From the NCBI RefSeq assembly GCF_003470665.1, contig NZ_QRJZ01000024.1, positions 1 through 38,196 on the forward strand: DNA of 38,196 nt, given 5' to 3'. Shown in pieces: positions 9,013 through 16,980 of this stretch (position 1 is its first letter; every line of letters starts with the position of its first letter). Position numbers and translations under genes: made by a program. The notes below the pieces were generated by a model. It saw nothing but the letters and a program-made list of their open reading frames with translations. It was not told where the DNA came from and ran no database searches. Source of the stretch: Collinsella sp. AM17-1 (GTDB taxonomy: Bacteria; Actinomycetota; Coriobacteriia; Coriobacteriales; Coriobacteriaceae).

Positions 9013-9675
9013 CTAGATAGAGAAAAGTTTAGCAAGCTCGGCCACCGAGTGCACCACTGCATCGGCACCCGCCGCCTCATGCTCACCCGGCGCCGCCGCG
9101 CCCGAATAGATGCCGATGCACGGCACGCCCATCGCGTGCGCACCCTCGACGTCGTTAAAGCGATCGCCGATCATCACGGCATCGTCCGCCGTCGCGCCGA
9201 GCGCCGCCAGGGCATCGCGAACCGAATCGGCCTTGGTCTCGCGCCCCTGCGGCGGATTCATGCCAACCACGGCTTCGAACTGAGAAAGACCAAGCTCATG
9301 CACCATGTCGATGCATTTGGCCTCCATGCGTGACGTCGCCACGGCCATACGCTTGCCCCGGGCGGCCAACTCATCCAGCAGCTCGGGAATCCCATCGAAC
9401 ACGGGGTACTCCTCCGGTCCCAGCTCATCAAAAAAGGCGCGGTACTCGTCGGCCACCACAAGCGACTCCTCGCGGGAAAAGCCGTAAAAGTCGTGAAAGC
9501 TCTTCCACAGGGGCGGCCCGATCATGCGGCGCAGATCACCCATCTGCGTCTCCGAAAACCCGCGCGCAGCCAGCGTCTTGCGCGTCGAGGTCATCACTGC
9601 CCGACCCGTATCGGCCACCGTGCCGTCAAAATCGAACAGCACAACCGGCCGCTCGCAAAGTTGCAATGCCGCCAT
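9013..9675 (-). CDS. HAD-family phosphatase, phosphoglycolate phosphatase-like
   Basis: A 220-residue HAD subfamily IA phosphatase. Motif I is VVLFDFDGTVADTGRA (residues 12-27), with Asp nucleophile and Asp+2. A helical C1 cap follows (FSETQMGDLRRMIGPPLWKSF). Motif II is MAVATSR, motif III Lys is in GRETKADSVRDAL, and motif IV is DAVMIGDRFNDVEGAHAMG. The pattern fits Gph/PpaX-like enzymes acting on phosphoglycolate or pyrophosphate. The ATG at 9675 has AAGAAGG 7 bases upstream. It is divergent from the degV gene across a 156-bp region carrying a perfect palindrome (9721-9742). Confidence 0.87.
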   Translation of the reverse strand: MAALQLCERPVVLFDFDGTVADTGRAVMTSTRKTLAARGFSETQMGDLRRMIGPPLWKSFHDFYGFSREESLVVADEYRAFFDELGPEEYPVFDGIPELLDELAARGKRMAVATSRMEAKCIDMVHELGLSQFEAVVGMNPPQGRETKADSVRDALAALGATADDAVMIGDRFNDVEGAHAMGVPCIGIYSGAAAPGEHEAAGADAVVHSVAELAKLFSI

Positions 9676-9720
9676 CGGCACCCTTCTTCCCCAGTTGATG
9701 ATTTCCACACCACCGCTTCA

Positions 9721-9742
9721 AACTGTTGACTATTCAACAGTT
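9721..9742. promoter_or_regulatory. Perfect palindrome in a divergent promoter region, candidate operator
   Basis: AACTGTTGA, four-base spacer CTAT, TCAACAGTT. The symmetry extends outward with one indel (TTCAA ... TTGAA). It lies between the leftward HAD phosphatase (start 9675) and rightward degV (start 9832), about 30 bp upstream of a TATACT that could be the degV -10. Size and position fit a dimeric repressor site; the cognate regulator is unknown. Confidence 0.45.
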
Positions 9743-9831
9743 GAACCTAGCAATGTAGAGCAACTCCACTATACTTGTCGCACTTTGCTTTCAGAAGGCG
9801 GCGCTGCCGCGCCCCAACGAAAGGTGCAATT

Positions 9832-10692
9832 ATGTCTTTTGCCATCATAACCGACTCCACGTCGGACATCTCCCCCGCCCGCGCCCAAGAGCTCGGCATT
9901 TACGTGATTCCGCTGCATGTGATTATCGAGGGCGAGGACCTGCTCGACCAGGTGCAGATTACCGCCGAGGAGTACGTCGCCCGCATGGCCGGCTCCGAGC
10001 AGCTGCCGCACACCTCGCAGCCGAGCGCCGGCGAGTTCAAGGCACTCTTCGACCGCGTACGCGCCGACGGCCACGATAGCGCGATCTTTATCTCGCTATG
10101 CAGCGAGTGGTCCGCCTGCTATGCCAACGCATGCCTGACGGCCGAAACCCACGAGCTCGACGTGCGCTGCATCGATTCGCGCACCGGCTCGGGCGCCGAG
10201 GGCCTGCTGGTGGAGTACGCGCTGGCCATGCGCGAGGACGGCCGCAGCCTGGACGAGACCGAGGCGCAGATCCGCGCGACCCTGCCCGACGCCCACCTGT
10301 TGCTGATTCCGCGCACGCTCGAGAACCTCGTTAAGAACGGCCGCGCGCCCAAGCTCGCCGGCCAGTTGACGCAGATGCTCAACATTCGCCTGGCCGTTTC
10401 GCCGGAGTGGAAATCGGGCGAGATCAAGGCCGTCAAAAAGGGCCGCGGCGCCAAGCGCATCGTTGCCAACACCATGACCGATTGCCTCGCATTTTTGGCC
10501 GAGCATCCGGGCTCCAGCGTGCGCGTGCTCACGACCGGCGCCGCCGAGGAGCAGGAACTTGTCAACGAGGCGCTCGCGGGCCAGGACTACGTAGACGCCG
10601 GCACTGGCCCCATCGGCTGCACCATCGCCACCCACGTAGGCGTCGATGCCATCGCCATCAGCTACTGCCCCCGCTACCAGCCCATCCACTAG
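9832..10692 (+). CDS. DegV family fatty-acid-binding protein
   Basis: A 286-residue DegV-domain protein. It starts with the family signature MSFAIITDSTSDISPARAQELGIYVIPLHVIIEGE. The lipid-binding loop is represented by LPHTSQPSAGEFKALF, and the second part by FISLCSEWSACYANACL and RCIDSRTGSGAEGLLVEYAL. DegV/FakB proteins bind fatty acids and present them to the FakA kinase for phospholipid synthesis; no fakA is in the window. The ATG at 9832 has GAAAGGTG 6 bases upstream; the in-frame start 19 codons earlier is arginine-rich and not family-like. A second DegV lies at 24837-25727, only loosely similar, so lipid preferences may differ. Confidence 0.92.
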   Translation: MSFAIITDSTSDISPARAQELGIYVIPLHVIIEGEDLLDQVQITAEEYVARMAGSEQLPHTSQPSAGEFKALFDRVRADGHDSAIFISLCSEWSACYANACLTAETHELDVRCIDSRTGSGAEGLLVEYALAMREDGRSLDETEAQIRATLPDAHLLLIPRTLENLVKNGRAPKLAGQLTQMLNIRLAVSPEWKSGEIKAVKKGRGAKRIVANTMTDCLAFLAEHPGSSVRVLTTGAAEEQELVNEALAGQDYVDAGTGPIGCTIATHVGVDAIAISYCPRYQPIH

Positions 10693-10707
10693 GGGCACCT
10701 TTACCTC

Positions 10708-10770
10708 TTGCGGTGGAATAGGGACTGTTTTTGGCTTATTAGCCGCCAATCAATCCCTATTCCACCGCAA
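10708..10770. repeat. 17-bp-arm palindrome related to 7407-7473
   Basis: Perfect arms TTGCGGTGGAATAGGGA (10708-10724) and its complement (10754-10770). The 29-base loop includes GGCT-TATT-AGCC. It shares the outer word TTGCGGTGRAATAG with the palindrome at 7407-7473, while the inner arm differs (GGGA here, TTCC there) and stays paired. It sits between convergent degV and yafQ and lacks a U tract on either strand. Confidence 0.75.
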
Positions 10771-10785
10771 CTTAGAAATCGGCGA

Positions 10786-11094
10786 TCAGCCCAGCGGACC
10801 CTGAAACAGTTCCTGATGAGTGCCCATTCTCACCAGCCTAATCACTGGGTTAGTCTTATGGGGAAGATAAAGAACGACCACATCGACCAAGCCATCGGAT
10901 AGGTGGAAATCGATGTGGCCGTTGTAGTTTCCGCCCGGGTTTGAGAGCTCGTGGGCGCCATACTCCGCCGGAAGTGACCCATGAGCCACAAGCTCTGCAA
11001 CCGCCGCTTTAAACTCACTTTTTAGCTGCGGATGCATGCGCATCGTTCGTTTGTAGTCCACCTTAAATTGAGCCTCGACTTTAATCTCGAACAT
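10786..11094 (-). CDS. YafQ-family type II toxin (mRNA interferase)
   Basis: A 102-residue RelE-superfamily toxin of the YafQ type, predicted to cut mRNA in the ribosomal A site. The N-terminal helix FEIKVEAQFKVDYKRTMRM precedes a core with NGHIDFHLSDGLVDVVVLY and the diagnostic end LVRMGTHQELFQG, which holds the His and Phe equivalent to the catalytic C-terminal residues of E. coli YafQ. Two bases separate it from the antitoxin stop, and its Shine-Dalgarno (GAGGAA) lies inside the antitoxin's last codons. This is the normal antitoxin-first coupling. Confidence 0.92.
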   Translation of the reverse strand: MFEIKVEAQFKVDYKRTMRMHPQLKSEFKAAVAELVAHGSLPAEYGAHELSNPGGNYNGHIDFHLSDGLVDVVVLYLPHKTNPVIRLVRMGTHQELFQGPLG

Positions 11095-11096
11095 CG

Positions 11097-11396
11097 CTAT
11101 TCCTCATCGAGGAATGACATAAGCTCATCAGCGTTATTGAATGACAGGCTATCGTCCGGCAAAATCCCCAGCTCATGAGCCTCGGCGATCACCATGGCGC
11201 GCCTCGTCACCTCGTTGGGCACCTCCGCCCTTCCTACAATCTCAAAAGGAATCTTTCGCTGATTTACCAGCTGCCGAACGGCAAGATTGAGATAGGAATT
11301 GAGGCTGAGGCCGACCGAATCCAAGAACTCAGTCGCCTGCTCCTTGAGCCCCTCTTCGATTCGAACCGTCGTAGGCTTAACTGTTGCTGTAGACAT
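11097..11396 (-). CDS. DinJ/RelB-family antitoxin
   Basis: A 99-residue antitoxin. Residues 8-55 form a ribbon-helix-helix DNA-binding domain (TTVRIEEGLKEQATEFLDSV, then LSLNSYLNLAVRQLV and RKIPFEI, all typical of DinJ). The acidic C-terminal tail (DDSLSFNNADELMSFLDEE) would wrap the YafQ toxin. It precedes the toxin gene on the same strand and should repress its own promoter through the DNA-binding domain. The 36-bp palindrome at 11444-11479 is the likely operator. Translation starts at 11396 after GAGGAGGTCGCAA. Confidence 0.92.
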   Translation of the reverse strand: MSTATVKPTTVRIEEGLKEQATEFLDSVGLSLNSYLNLAVRQLVNQRKIPFEIVGRAEVPNEVTRRAMVIAEAHELGILPDDSLSFNNADELMSFLDEE

Positions 11397-11443
11397 TTGC
11401 GACCTCCTCGCCCTCGTCTTTTACACCAGTATACCCAATATAA

Positions 11444-11479
11444 ATGGCAATCTGATGTTAGATAACATCAGATTGCCAT
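11444..11479. promoter_or_regulatory. 36-bp perfect palindrome, probable toxin-antitoxin operator
   Basis: Two 17-base arms (11444-11460 and 11463-11479) are exactly complementary around a 2-base centre GA; the arm begins ATGGCAATCTGATG. It is 47 bases upstream of the dinJ start and 30 bases beyond the LOG gene stop. A possible -10 TATACT lies between it and dinJ (minus strand, near 11432). No U tract follows on the minus strand, so an operator bound by the DinJ-YafQ complex is more likely than a terminator, though it could serve both. Confidence 0.65.
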
Positions 11480-11509
11480 GCGTATTCATGTCGCGTGGGC
11501 ACGATTGAT

Positions 11510-12268
11510 CTACATCAGCCCGCTGAGCGCAATGTCAACGGCCTCGTTGAGGTCGTCGGTAATGTGTACCAGATCCGGATCGAGCGGGCTAATCATACCG
11601 GTGCTCATCACCGGGCCGTTGAGCCAGTCGAATAGGCCCTGCCAGTACTCGGTGCCCACCAGCACGAGCGGCATGCGCTTGACCTTGTGCGTCTGCACCA
11701 GCGTGAGAACCTCGAACATCTCGTCGAGCGTGCCAAAGCCGCCGGGAAATACGATGGCGCCCGAGCTGTACTTAACGAACATGGTTTTGCGCACAAAGAA
11801 GTAGCGGAAGTCCATGCCGAGGTTCACGTATTTATTGAGCCCCTGCTCGTGCGGAAGCTCGATACCCAAGCCGACCGACTTGCCGTTGGCGCTCGCCGCT
11901 CCCCTGTTGGCCGCCTCCATGACGCCGGGACCACCGCCGGTGATAACCGCCACGCCGCGCTGGGCGATCTTGCGGCCAACGGCGCGTGCCGCCTTGTAGA
12001 GCGGATCGGTCTTGGGCGTGCGGGCACTGCCGAAGATGGTCACCGCAGGACCAAGCTCGGCAAGTGCGCCAAAACCATCAACGAACTCTGCCTGAATGCG
12101 CAGCACGCGCCAGGGGTCGGTGTGCAACCAGTCGGTCGAGTCCTCGGGCGCCAGCAGGTTGGCGTAGGTGTTGTCCTTGGGAATCATGGGGCCGCGCATG
12201 ACCACGGGGCCGCGGCGGTACGTCTCGTCGTAGGCAGGCTCGCCCTCGACGTTCTCATTCTTAATCAT
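11510..12268 (-). CDS. LOG-family nucleotide 5'-monophosphate phosphoribohydrolase
   Basis: A 252-residue protein of the LOG (formerly 'lysine decarboxylase-like') family. The Rossmann-like core has VTIFGSARTPKTDPLY and GGGPGVMEAANRGA, and the signature PGGFGTLDEMFE that binds the nucleotide and holds the catalytic Glu. Members split purine or modified nucleoside monophosphates into base and ribose 5-phosphate. The 60-residue N-terminal extension before the core is longer than in the plant enzymes and resembles longer bacterial members. ATG at 12268 has AGGAG 5 bases upstream. Physiological substrate is unknown. Confidence 0.88.
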   Translation of the reverse strand: MIKNENVEGEPAYDETYRRGPVVMRGPMIPKDNTYANLLAPEDSTDWLHTDPWRVLRIQAEFVDGFGALAELGPAVTIFGSARTPKTDPLYKAARAVGRKIAQRGVAVITGGGPGVMEAANRGAASANGKSVGLGIELPHEQGLNKYVNLGMDFRYFFVRKTMFVKYSSGAIVFPGGFGTLDEMFEVLTLVQTHKVKRMPLVLVGTEYWQGLFDWLNGPVMSTGMISPLDPDLVHITDDLNEAVDIALSGLM

Positions 12269-12285
12269 GGGTACTCCTATCGAGA

Positions 12286-12332
12286 AAAAGAAAAGCGGGC
12301 GGGGTCGACGCCATGCGTCAAACACCCGCCCG
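12286..12332 (-). terminator. Intrinsic terminator downstream of tgt
   Basis: On the minus strand CGGGCGGGTG (near 12332-12323) pairs with CCCCGCCCGC (12304-12295), followed by TTTTCTTTTTCT. It lies between tgt and the LOG start codon. The 12341-12481 stretch between the tgt stop and this hairpin shows no credible gene. Confidence 0.8.
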
Positions 12333-12481
12333 AACATCAACTATTCGGTATGGTACCCACGATGCATCAAGTGCTTGCAAGCTATCGGTCATCGGTCGCG
12401 CAAGCGGTGTTAGCAAACGTGATGACCGGCCGGCGCTCGCCCCTTGCCGTTGCCCGCGCTCTGCAAGCGCCCGTGCTGCTC

Positions 12482-13621
<1,140 letters not shown>

Positions 13622-13763
13622 AAACTGGAACTCCTTGGTTGCGGTTCATACGCAAACCATTATACGGGCAACCCGCAAGAAGCACCGACTCGACAGAAAC
13701 TGGTGCGAGGAGGATACGGCAGGGACACGGCAAATGAGCGTGGATTTTTGGACGCTTACCGGA

Positions 13764-14053
13764 TGAGCGTGGATAATCTCCCACTTTTGCCCAAAGCACA
13801 GCCCAAAAACGGGAGATTATCCACTTTCATTCTGCGGGCACTCATTTAAGTACGTCCCCGATGAGTGGAGCTATTTACCAGCCACGGCAACGCCGATATT
13901 TTGGCAACGTCAGCGAGCGGGTCGCATTTGAGACAAGGTGCCGTGAAATGAAAGGGCGCTGACCTTCTGGTCGCGCCCTTGAAATTGAACGGCAGATTGT
14001 CCAAATGCGGCCCGCACAGCGTCGGCCGGTCCGCCGTTCGGTAGAACGGCGGA
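13764..14053. repeat. Composite intergenic repeat, copy A
   Basis: About 290 bp between the tgt start and SDR stop, matching copy B at 16981-17249 in the same orientation. Modules in order: a 14-bp palindrome GTGGATAATCTCCC (13769-13782 and 13811-13824, loop 28 bases); a nearly identical block holding ACTCATTTAAGTACGTCCCC and ATGAGT (13839-13866); a GCCGAT...TTTGGCAA...GTCAGCGA block (13891-13916); the structured motif 13919-14013; GCGTCGGCCGGT; and a terminal hairpin CCGCCGTTC/GAACGGCGG (14031-14052) five bases from the SDR stop. It explains most of the 13622-14057 gene-free stretch. Confidence 0.85.
13919..14013. ncRNA. Candidate structured RNA motif, copy A
   Basis: Nested helices, plus-strand coordinates. 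P1: GGGTCGCATTTG (13919-13930) with CAAATGCGGCCC (14002-14013), all paired if one G-U is allowed. P2: GACAA with TTGTC. A GG/GA internal loop. P3: TGCCGT (13939-13944) with ACGGCA (13989-13994). P4: AAGGGCGC, bulged T, GACC, loop TTCT, GGTC, GCGCCCTT (13952-13980). Unpaired words CAAGG, GTGAAA, ATTGAAC and CAGATTG recur in copy B while helices P1, P2, P3 and P4 change sequence and mostly remain paired. The transcribed strand is undecided. No known family was recognised with certainty. Confidence 0.6.
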
Positions 14054-14057
14054 ACCC

Positions 14058-14858
14058 CTAAGGACGCTGGCCCATGCCACCCTCGAGGGTGACGGTCTCG
14101 CCGTTCATATACTTAAAGTCGGGACCGCAGAGCTGAACGACAACGCGGCCGATTTCCTTCTCGACGTCGCCGTAGTGACCCGCCGGCGGCATGTGGACGT
14201 TGGCCTTGAACGCCTCGGGATAGGCATCCTGGAAGTTCTCGAGCGCGGCGGTCCAAGCAAGCGGGCAAACGATATTGACGTTGATGCCGTCCTTGCCCCA
14301 CTCGTTGGCAGCGACGCGGGTCAGACCGCGGATGCCCTCCTTGGCAGCGGCGTAGCTGCACTGGCCATAGTTGCCAAACAGGCCGGCGCCCGAAGCAAAG
14401 TTGACCACGGAGCCCTTGGTCTCCTTCAGGTGCGGGTAGGCCTTCTGCATGTACAGGTAGGTGGCATACAGACCGGAGTAAATGGCGAGGTTGAACTGGT
14501 CCATGGTGTGATCGGCAATGGTCACGCCCGAGGCGCTGGCCTGAGCATTGTTGACGACGGCGTCGATGCGGCCGAACTCCTCAATAGCCTTGTCGATGAC
14601 GTTCTGGACGACGGCCTCGTTGTCCTGACCAGCCGAGACATCGGCCTGAACAGGCAGAACCTTGACACCGTACTCGGCCTCGAGAGACTCCTTGGCGGCC
14701 TCGAGCTTGGCGACGTTGCGGCCAGTGATGACAAGGTTCGCGCCCTCCTTGGCAAATGCGATATCGATGCCGTAGCCGATGGAGCCAGCGGAGCCGTCCT
14801 TAAGCGTGGCCTTGCCGCCGCCGGTAACGATCACGGTCTTACCAGTGAAAAGTCCCAT
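14058..14858 (-). CDS. Short-chain dehydrogenase/reductase, possible bile-acid hydroxysteroid dehydrogenase
   Basis: A 266-residue classical SDR. It opens with GKTVIVTGGGKATLKDG and GSIGYGI: the TGxxxGxG nucleotide loop is stretched by about eight residues. It has NNAQASASG in place of NNAG, catalytic Ser in NFASGAG and YAAAK as YxxxK, ending MNGETVTLEGGMGQRP. From memory this layout, including the extended glycine loop, is close to 12-alpha-hydroxysteroid dehydrogenases of Eggerthella, which oxidise bile acids; this needs alignment. NAD versus NADP preference is not decidable. ATG at 14858 has AAAGGAC 5 bases upstream. Its stop lies 5 bases from copy A of the composite repeat, and it is divergent from the coiled-coil gene. 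Confidence 0.85.
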   Translation of the reverse strand: MGLFTGKTVIVTGGGKATLKDGSAGSIGYGIDIAFAKEGANLVITGRNVAKLEAAKESLEAEYGVKVLPVQADVSAGQDNEAVVQNVIDKAIEEFGRIDAVVNNAQASASGVTIADHTMDQFNLAIYSGLYATYLYMQKAYPHLKETKGSVVNFASGAGLFGNYGQCSYAAAKEGIRGLTRVAANEWGKDGINVNIVCPLAWTAALENFQDAYPEAFKANVHMPPAGHYGDVEKEIGRVVVQLCGPDFKYMNGETVTLEGGMGQRP

Positions 14859-15152
14859 ATAAAGTCCTTTCAAATCGCGACGGGCCTGCCCGTCGACTGC
14901 GCGCATCCAACTTCACGCGCCAAAAGCTGAAATGCAACTTTAGCGGGTTCAAGTGAAAAATAAAGCCCATGGCAGGCGAACGGCGCAACGTCTTTCGGCG
15001 AAGGGAATGTCAAGTACAAACTGGATAAAGTGGCCGAGTTTTTGCTATCGACGCGAGCCATCGAACACGTTTTGAAACTTTGCTGCAGTGCGCGGGATGT
15101 CGGCGCGAGACTTTATCATAGGGTGACAAACAACGATGAGGAGCACATGCCT

Positions 15153-16916
15153 ATGACAGACGAGCTGGACCCCCAGACTCAACAGCATATTGATGATTCC
15201 GCAGACGTCACTGCAGATGCCGACGCTGTGACCTGCGATGATATTGACCTCGACGACCCCATCTTGGACGAAAGCGCTACGGCGGAAACCCCCGGCGCCG
15301 AAGATGCCGGCGAGCAAAACGACGATGCGCCCGCTCAGGACGACGACCCCGTACAGGATGCCGCTTCGCAAGCTGCGGGCCCTATCGAGGTTTCTTCGGA
15401 AGAAGAGCTCGACGCCGTCATGGACTCCATGATGGATGCCGTCAAAGCGATGAAAGACGCCGTGGCCGACGCTGACGTTGACGCCGAGGAAGAGGAGGCC
15501 GCCGAGGCAGCCTCGACCTTCGTACCCGGCGAGACTCCGGTTGCCGACCAGGGCAGCGCCATGCCCTCGTTTCTGCAGCTCGAGCATCCCACGATTGGCG
15601 CTGATGCGGTCGACCCGCACGCAGCAGGCTTTTCTGTGGTCGAGGGCGGCACCGGCAATATCGCCGCGCCGCAGGCTACCGATGCGGACGCTGCCGACAC
15701 CGCTCGCCCGACCGCCCCGCACTCCCCTGCCGCGAACCGCGATCTGGGGACCGCTGTCTCGAACACCGCGAACGCCGTGGGCACCTTTATCGCCCAGGGC
15801 GCCTCGGCCATGCGCGAGATGAACGCCGCGAAAAAGGCACTTGCCGATGCCCGTGCCCACTTGGCCGAACTTGAGCAGCGCATTGCCGATCAGGCCGAGG
15901 AACTCGAGACGCGCCAGGATATCGCAGGCCGCTACGACCAGATCGTCGCCGACCAGCGCCAGGCGATTGCCACGGCCCAAAAGACTGCAGCGGCCGCCGA
16001 GATTGATCGTGATGCCCACGCCTCCAAAGCGACAGAGCTCAAGGGTCAGCTCGAACAAATGAAGACAGAGGATGACGCGACTGAGCTCCGTCTGAAGGCC
16101 GCGCTCGACGCCGTGGAGGCCCGCGAGGCGAGCTCACGCGAGACCGGCAACCGCCTCGTTCGACGTCTTGAGGATTCCAAGCGCATCCGCGACAAGGTGA
16201 AGGCAGAGCGAGACGCCGGCATTGCCGCCGCACAACAAACCGTCGACGCCACGCGCGCCCAGCTCGAGACGCTGCGTCATGAGTATGCCGAGCTGCAACG
16301 CAATCCCTCGGCAAATCCCGCCAACTATACGGTGCGCACCAGCGAGCTCTCGATGCAGATTTCCGACACGGCAGATGCCCTGCGTAAAGCCGAAGAAGAT
16401 GTCCCGCGCATCACCGCCGACCTTGAGCACTCGCTTGCCGCAGCCGAGCAGGCCGTCGAGCAGGCTCAAGCCCCTATCGCCGACGCAAAACGCGCGCACC
16501 AAGCCGTGACGACCGAAGCCGATGCCGCGCGCGACGAGCTGCAGACGGCGAAGACAGCCGCCGCGACTCGTCAGCGCGAACTGCGCGAGAAGATCACTGC
16601 CGAGGACAAGGCACGCCGCGACCAGGAGCAGAGCATCGCCAACGCCCAAGCAGATGCCGCACATGCGCAGTCGATCATCGGACAGGCGACCGAAGTGCAC
16701 GACCACCCAGAGATCACTGAGTCGCTTGCAGGATCCTTGGCCCGAGACAAAGCCGAACACGCCGAGACCGAGCGAGAAGTCGCCCAGCTCGAGGCCACCG
16801 AGGACGCGGTGCGCGAACGTACCCGCGACTCACGCATCAAATTCACCGGCGCCATCGTCTGCATCGTCGCCGCAATCCTGGCGATCATCCTAGTCTGGCT
16901 GTTCGCAAGCAAGTAG
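15153..16916 (+). CDS. Tail-anchored coiled-coil protein of unknown function
   Basis: About 587 residues, not recognised as any family. Residues 1-130 are strongly acidic and low in complexity (DELDPQTQQHIDDSADVTAD, many Asp/Glu). Residues about 130-205 are Ala/Pro-rich linker. Residues about 210-545 form a long Ala/Gln/Glu/Lys heptad-rich coiled coil. A single membrane segment FTGAIVCIVAAILAIILVWL ends the chain, followed by FASK, so it should be C-terminally anchored with the coiled coil in the cytoplasm. The ATG at 15153 is placed 9 bases after GAGGAG; an ATG two codons upstream is too close. It is divergent from the SDR gene and stops 3 bases before a hairpin at 16920. Confidence 0.75.
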   Translation: MTDELDPQTQQHIDDSADVTADADAVTCDDIDLDDPILDESATAETPGAEDAGEQNDDAPAQDDDPVQDAASQAAGPIEVSSEEELDAVMDSMMDAVKAMKDAVADADVDAEEEEAAEAASTFVPGETPVADQGSAMPSFLQLEHPTIGADAVDPHAAGFSVVEGGTGNIAAPQATDADAADTARPTAPHSPAANRDLGTAVSNTANAVGTFIAQGASAMREMNAAKKALADARAHLAELEQRIADQAEELETRQDIAGRYDQIVADQRQAIATAQKTAAAAEIDRDAHASKATELKGQLEQMKTEDDATELRLKAALDAVEAREASSRETGNRLVRRLEDSKRIRDKVKAERDAGIAAAQQTVDATRAQLETLRHEYAELQRNPSANPANYTVRTSELSMQISDTADALRKAEEDVPRITADLEHSLAAAEQAVEQAQAPIADAKRAHQAVTTEADAARDELQTAKTAAATRQRELREKITAEDKARRDQEQSIANAQADAAHAQSIIGQATEVHDHPEITESLAGSLARDKAEHAETEREVAQLEATEDAVRERTRDSRIKFTGAIVCIVAAILAIILVWLFASK

Positions 16917-16919
16917 TCA

Positions 16920-16963
16920 TTGGGGACGTTCTTAAACGACTAGTCAAACAAGAACGTCCCCAA
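16920..16963. repeat. GGGGACG palindrome after the coiled-coil gene
   Basis: Perfect 14-bp arms TTGGGGACGTTCTT (16920-16933) and complement (16950-16963), with a 16-base loop containing GACTAGTC. It begins 3 bases after the stop codon. Without a following U tract it is a weak terminator candidate; the GGGGACG word links it to the other intergenic repeats. Confidence 0.7.
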
Positions 16964-16980
16964 CGACTAGCCCAATGACG

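Noticed and set aside
12341..12481. Short minus-strand frame after tgt (starts MTDSLQAL)
   Set aside because: 24 codons with no ribosome binding site; it runs into the tgt terminator.
13622..13760. Possible preQ1 riboswitch upstream of tgt
   Set aside because: The tgt leader has no compact C-rich preQ1 aptamer pattern that I could recognise.
13764..13848. Short plus-strand peptide through the palindrome of copy A (starts MSVDNLPLLPK)
   Set aside because: Copy B has a stop codon early in the same frame, and similarity is limited to the palindrome arms, so coding is unlikely.
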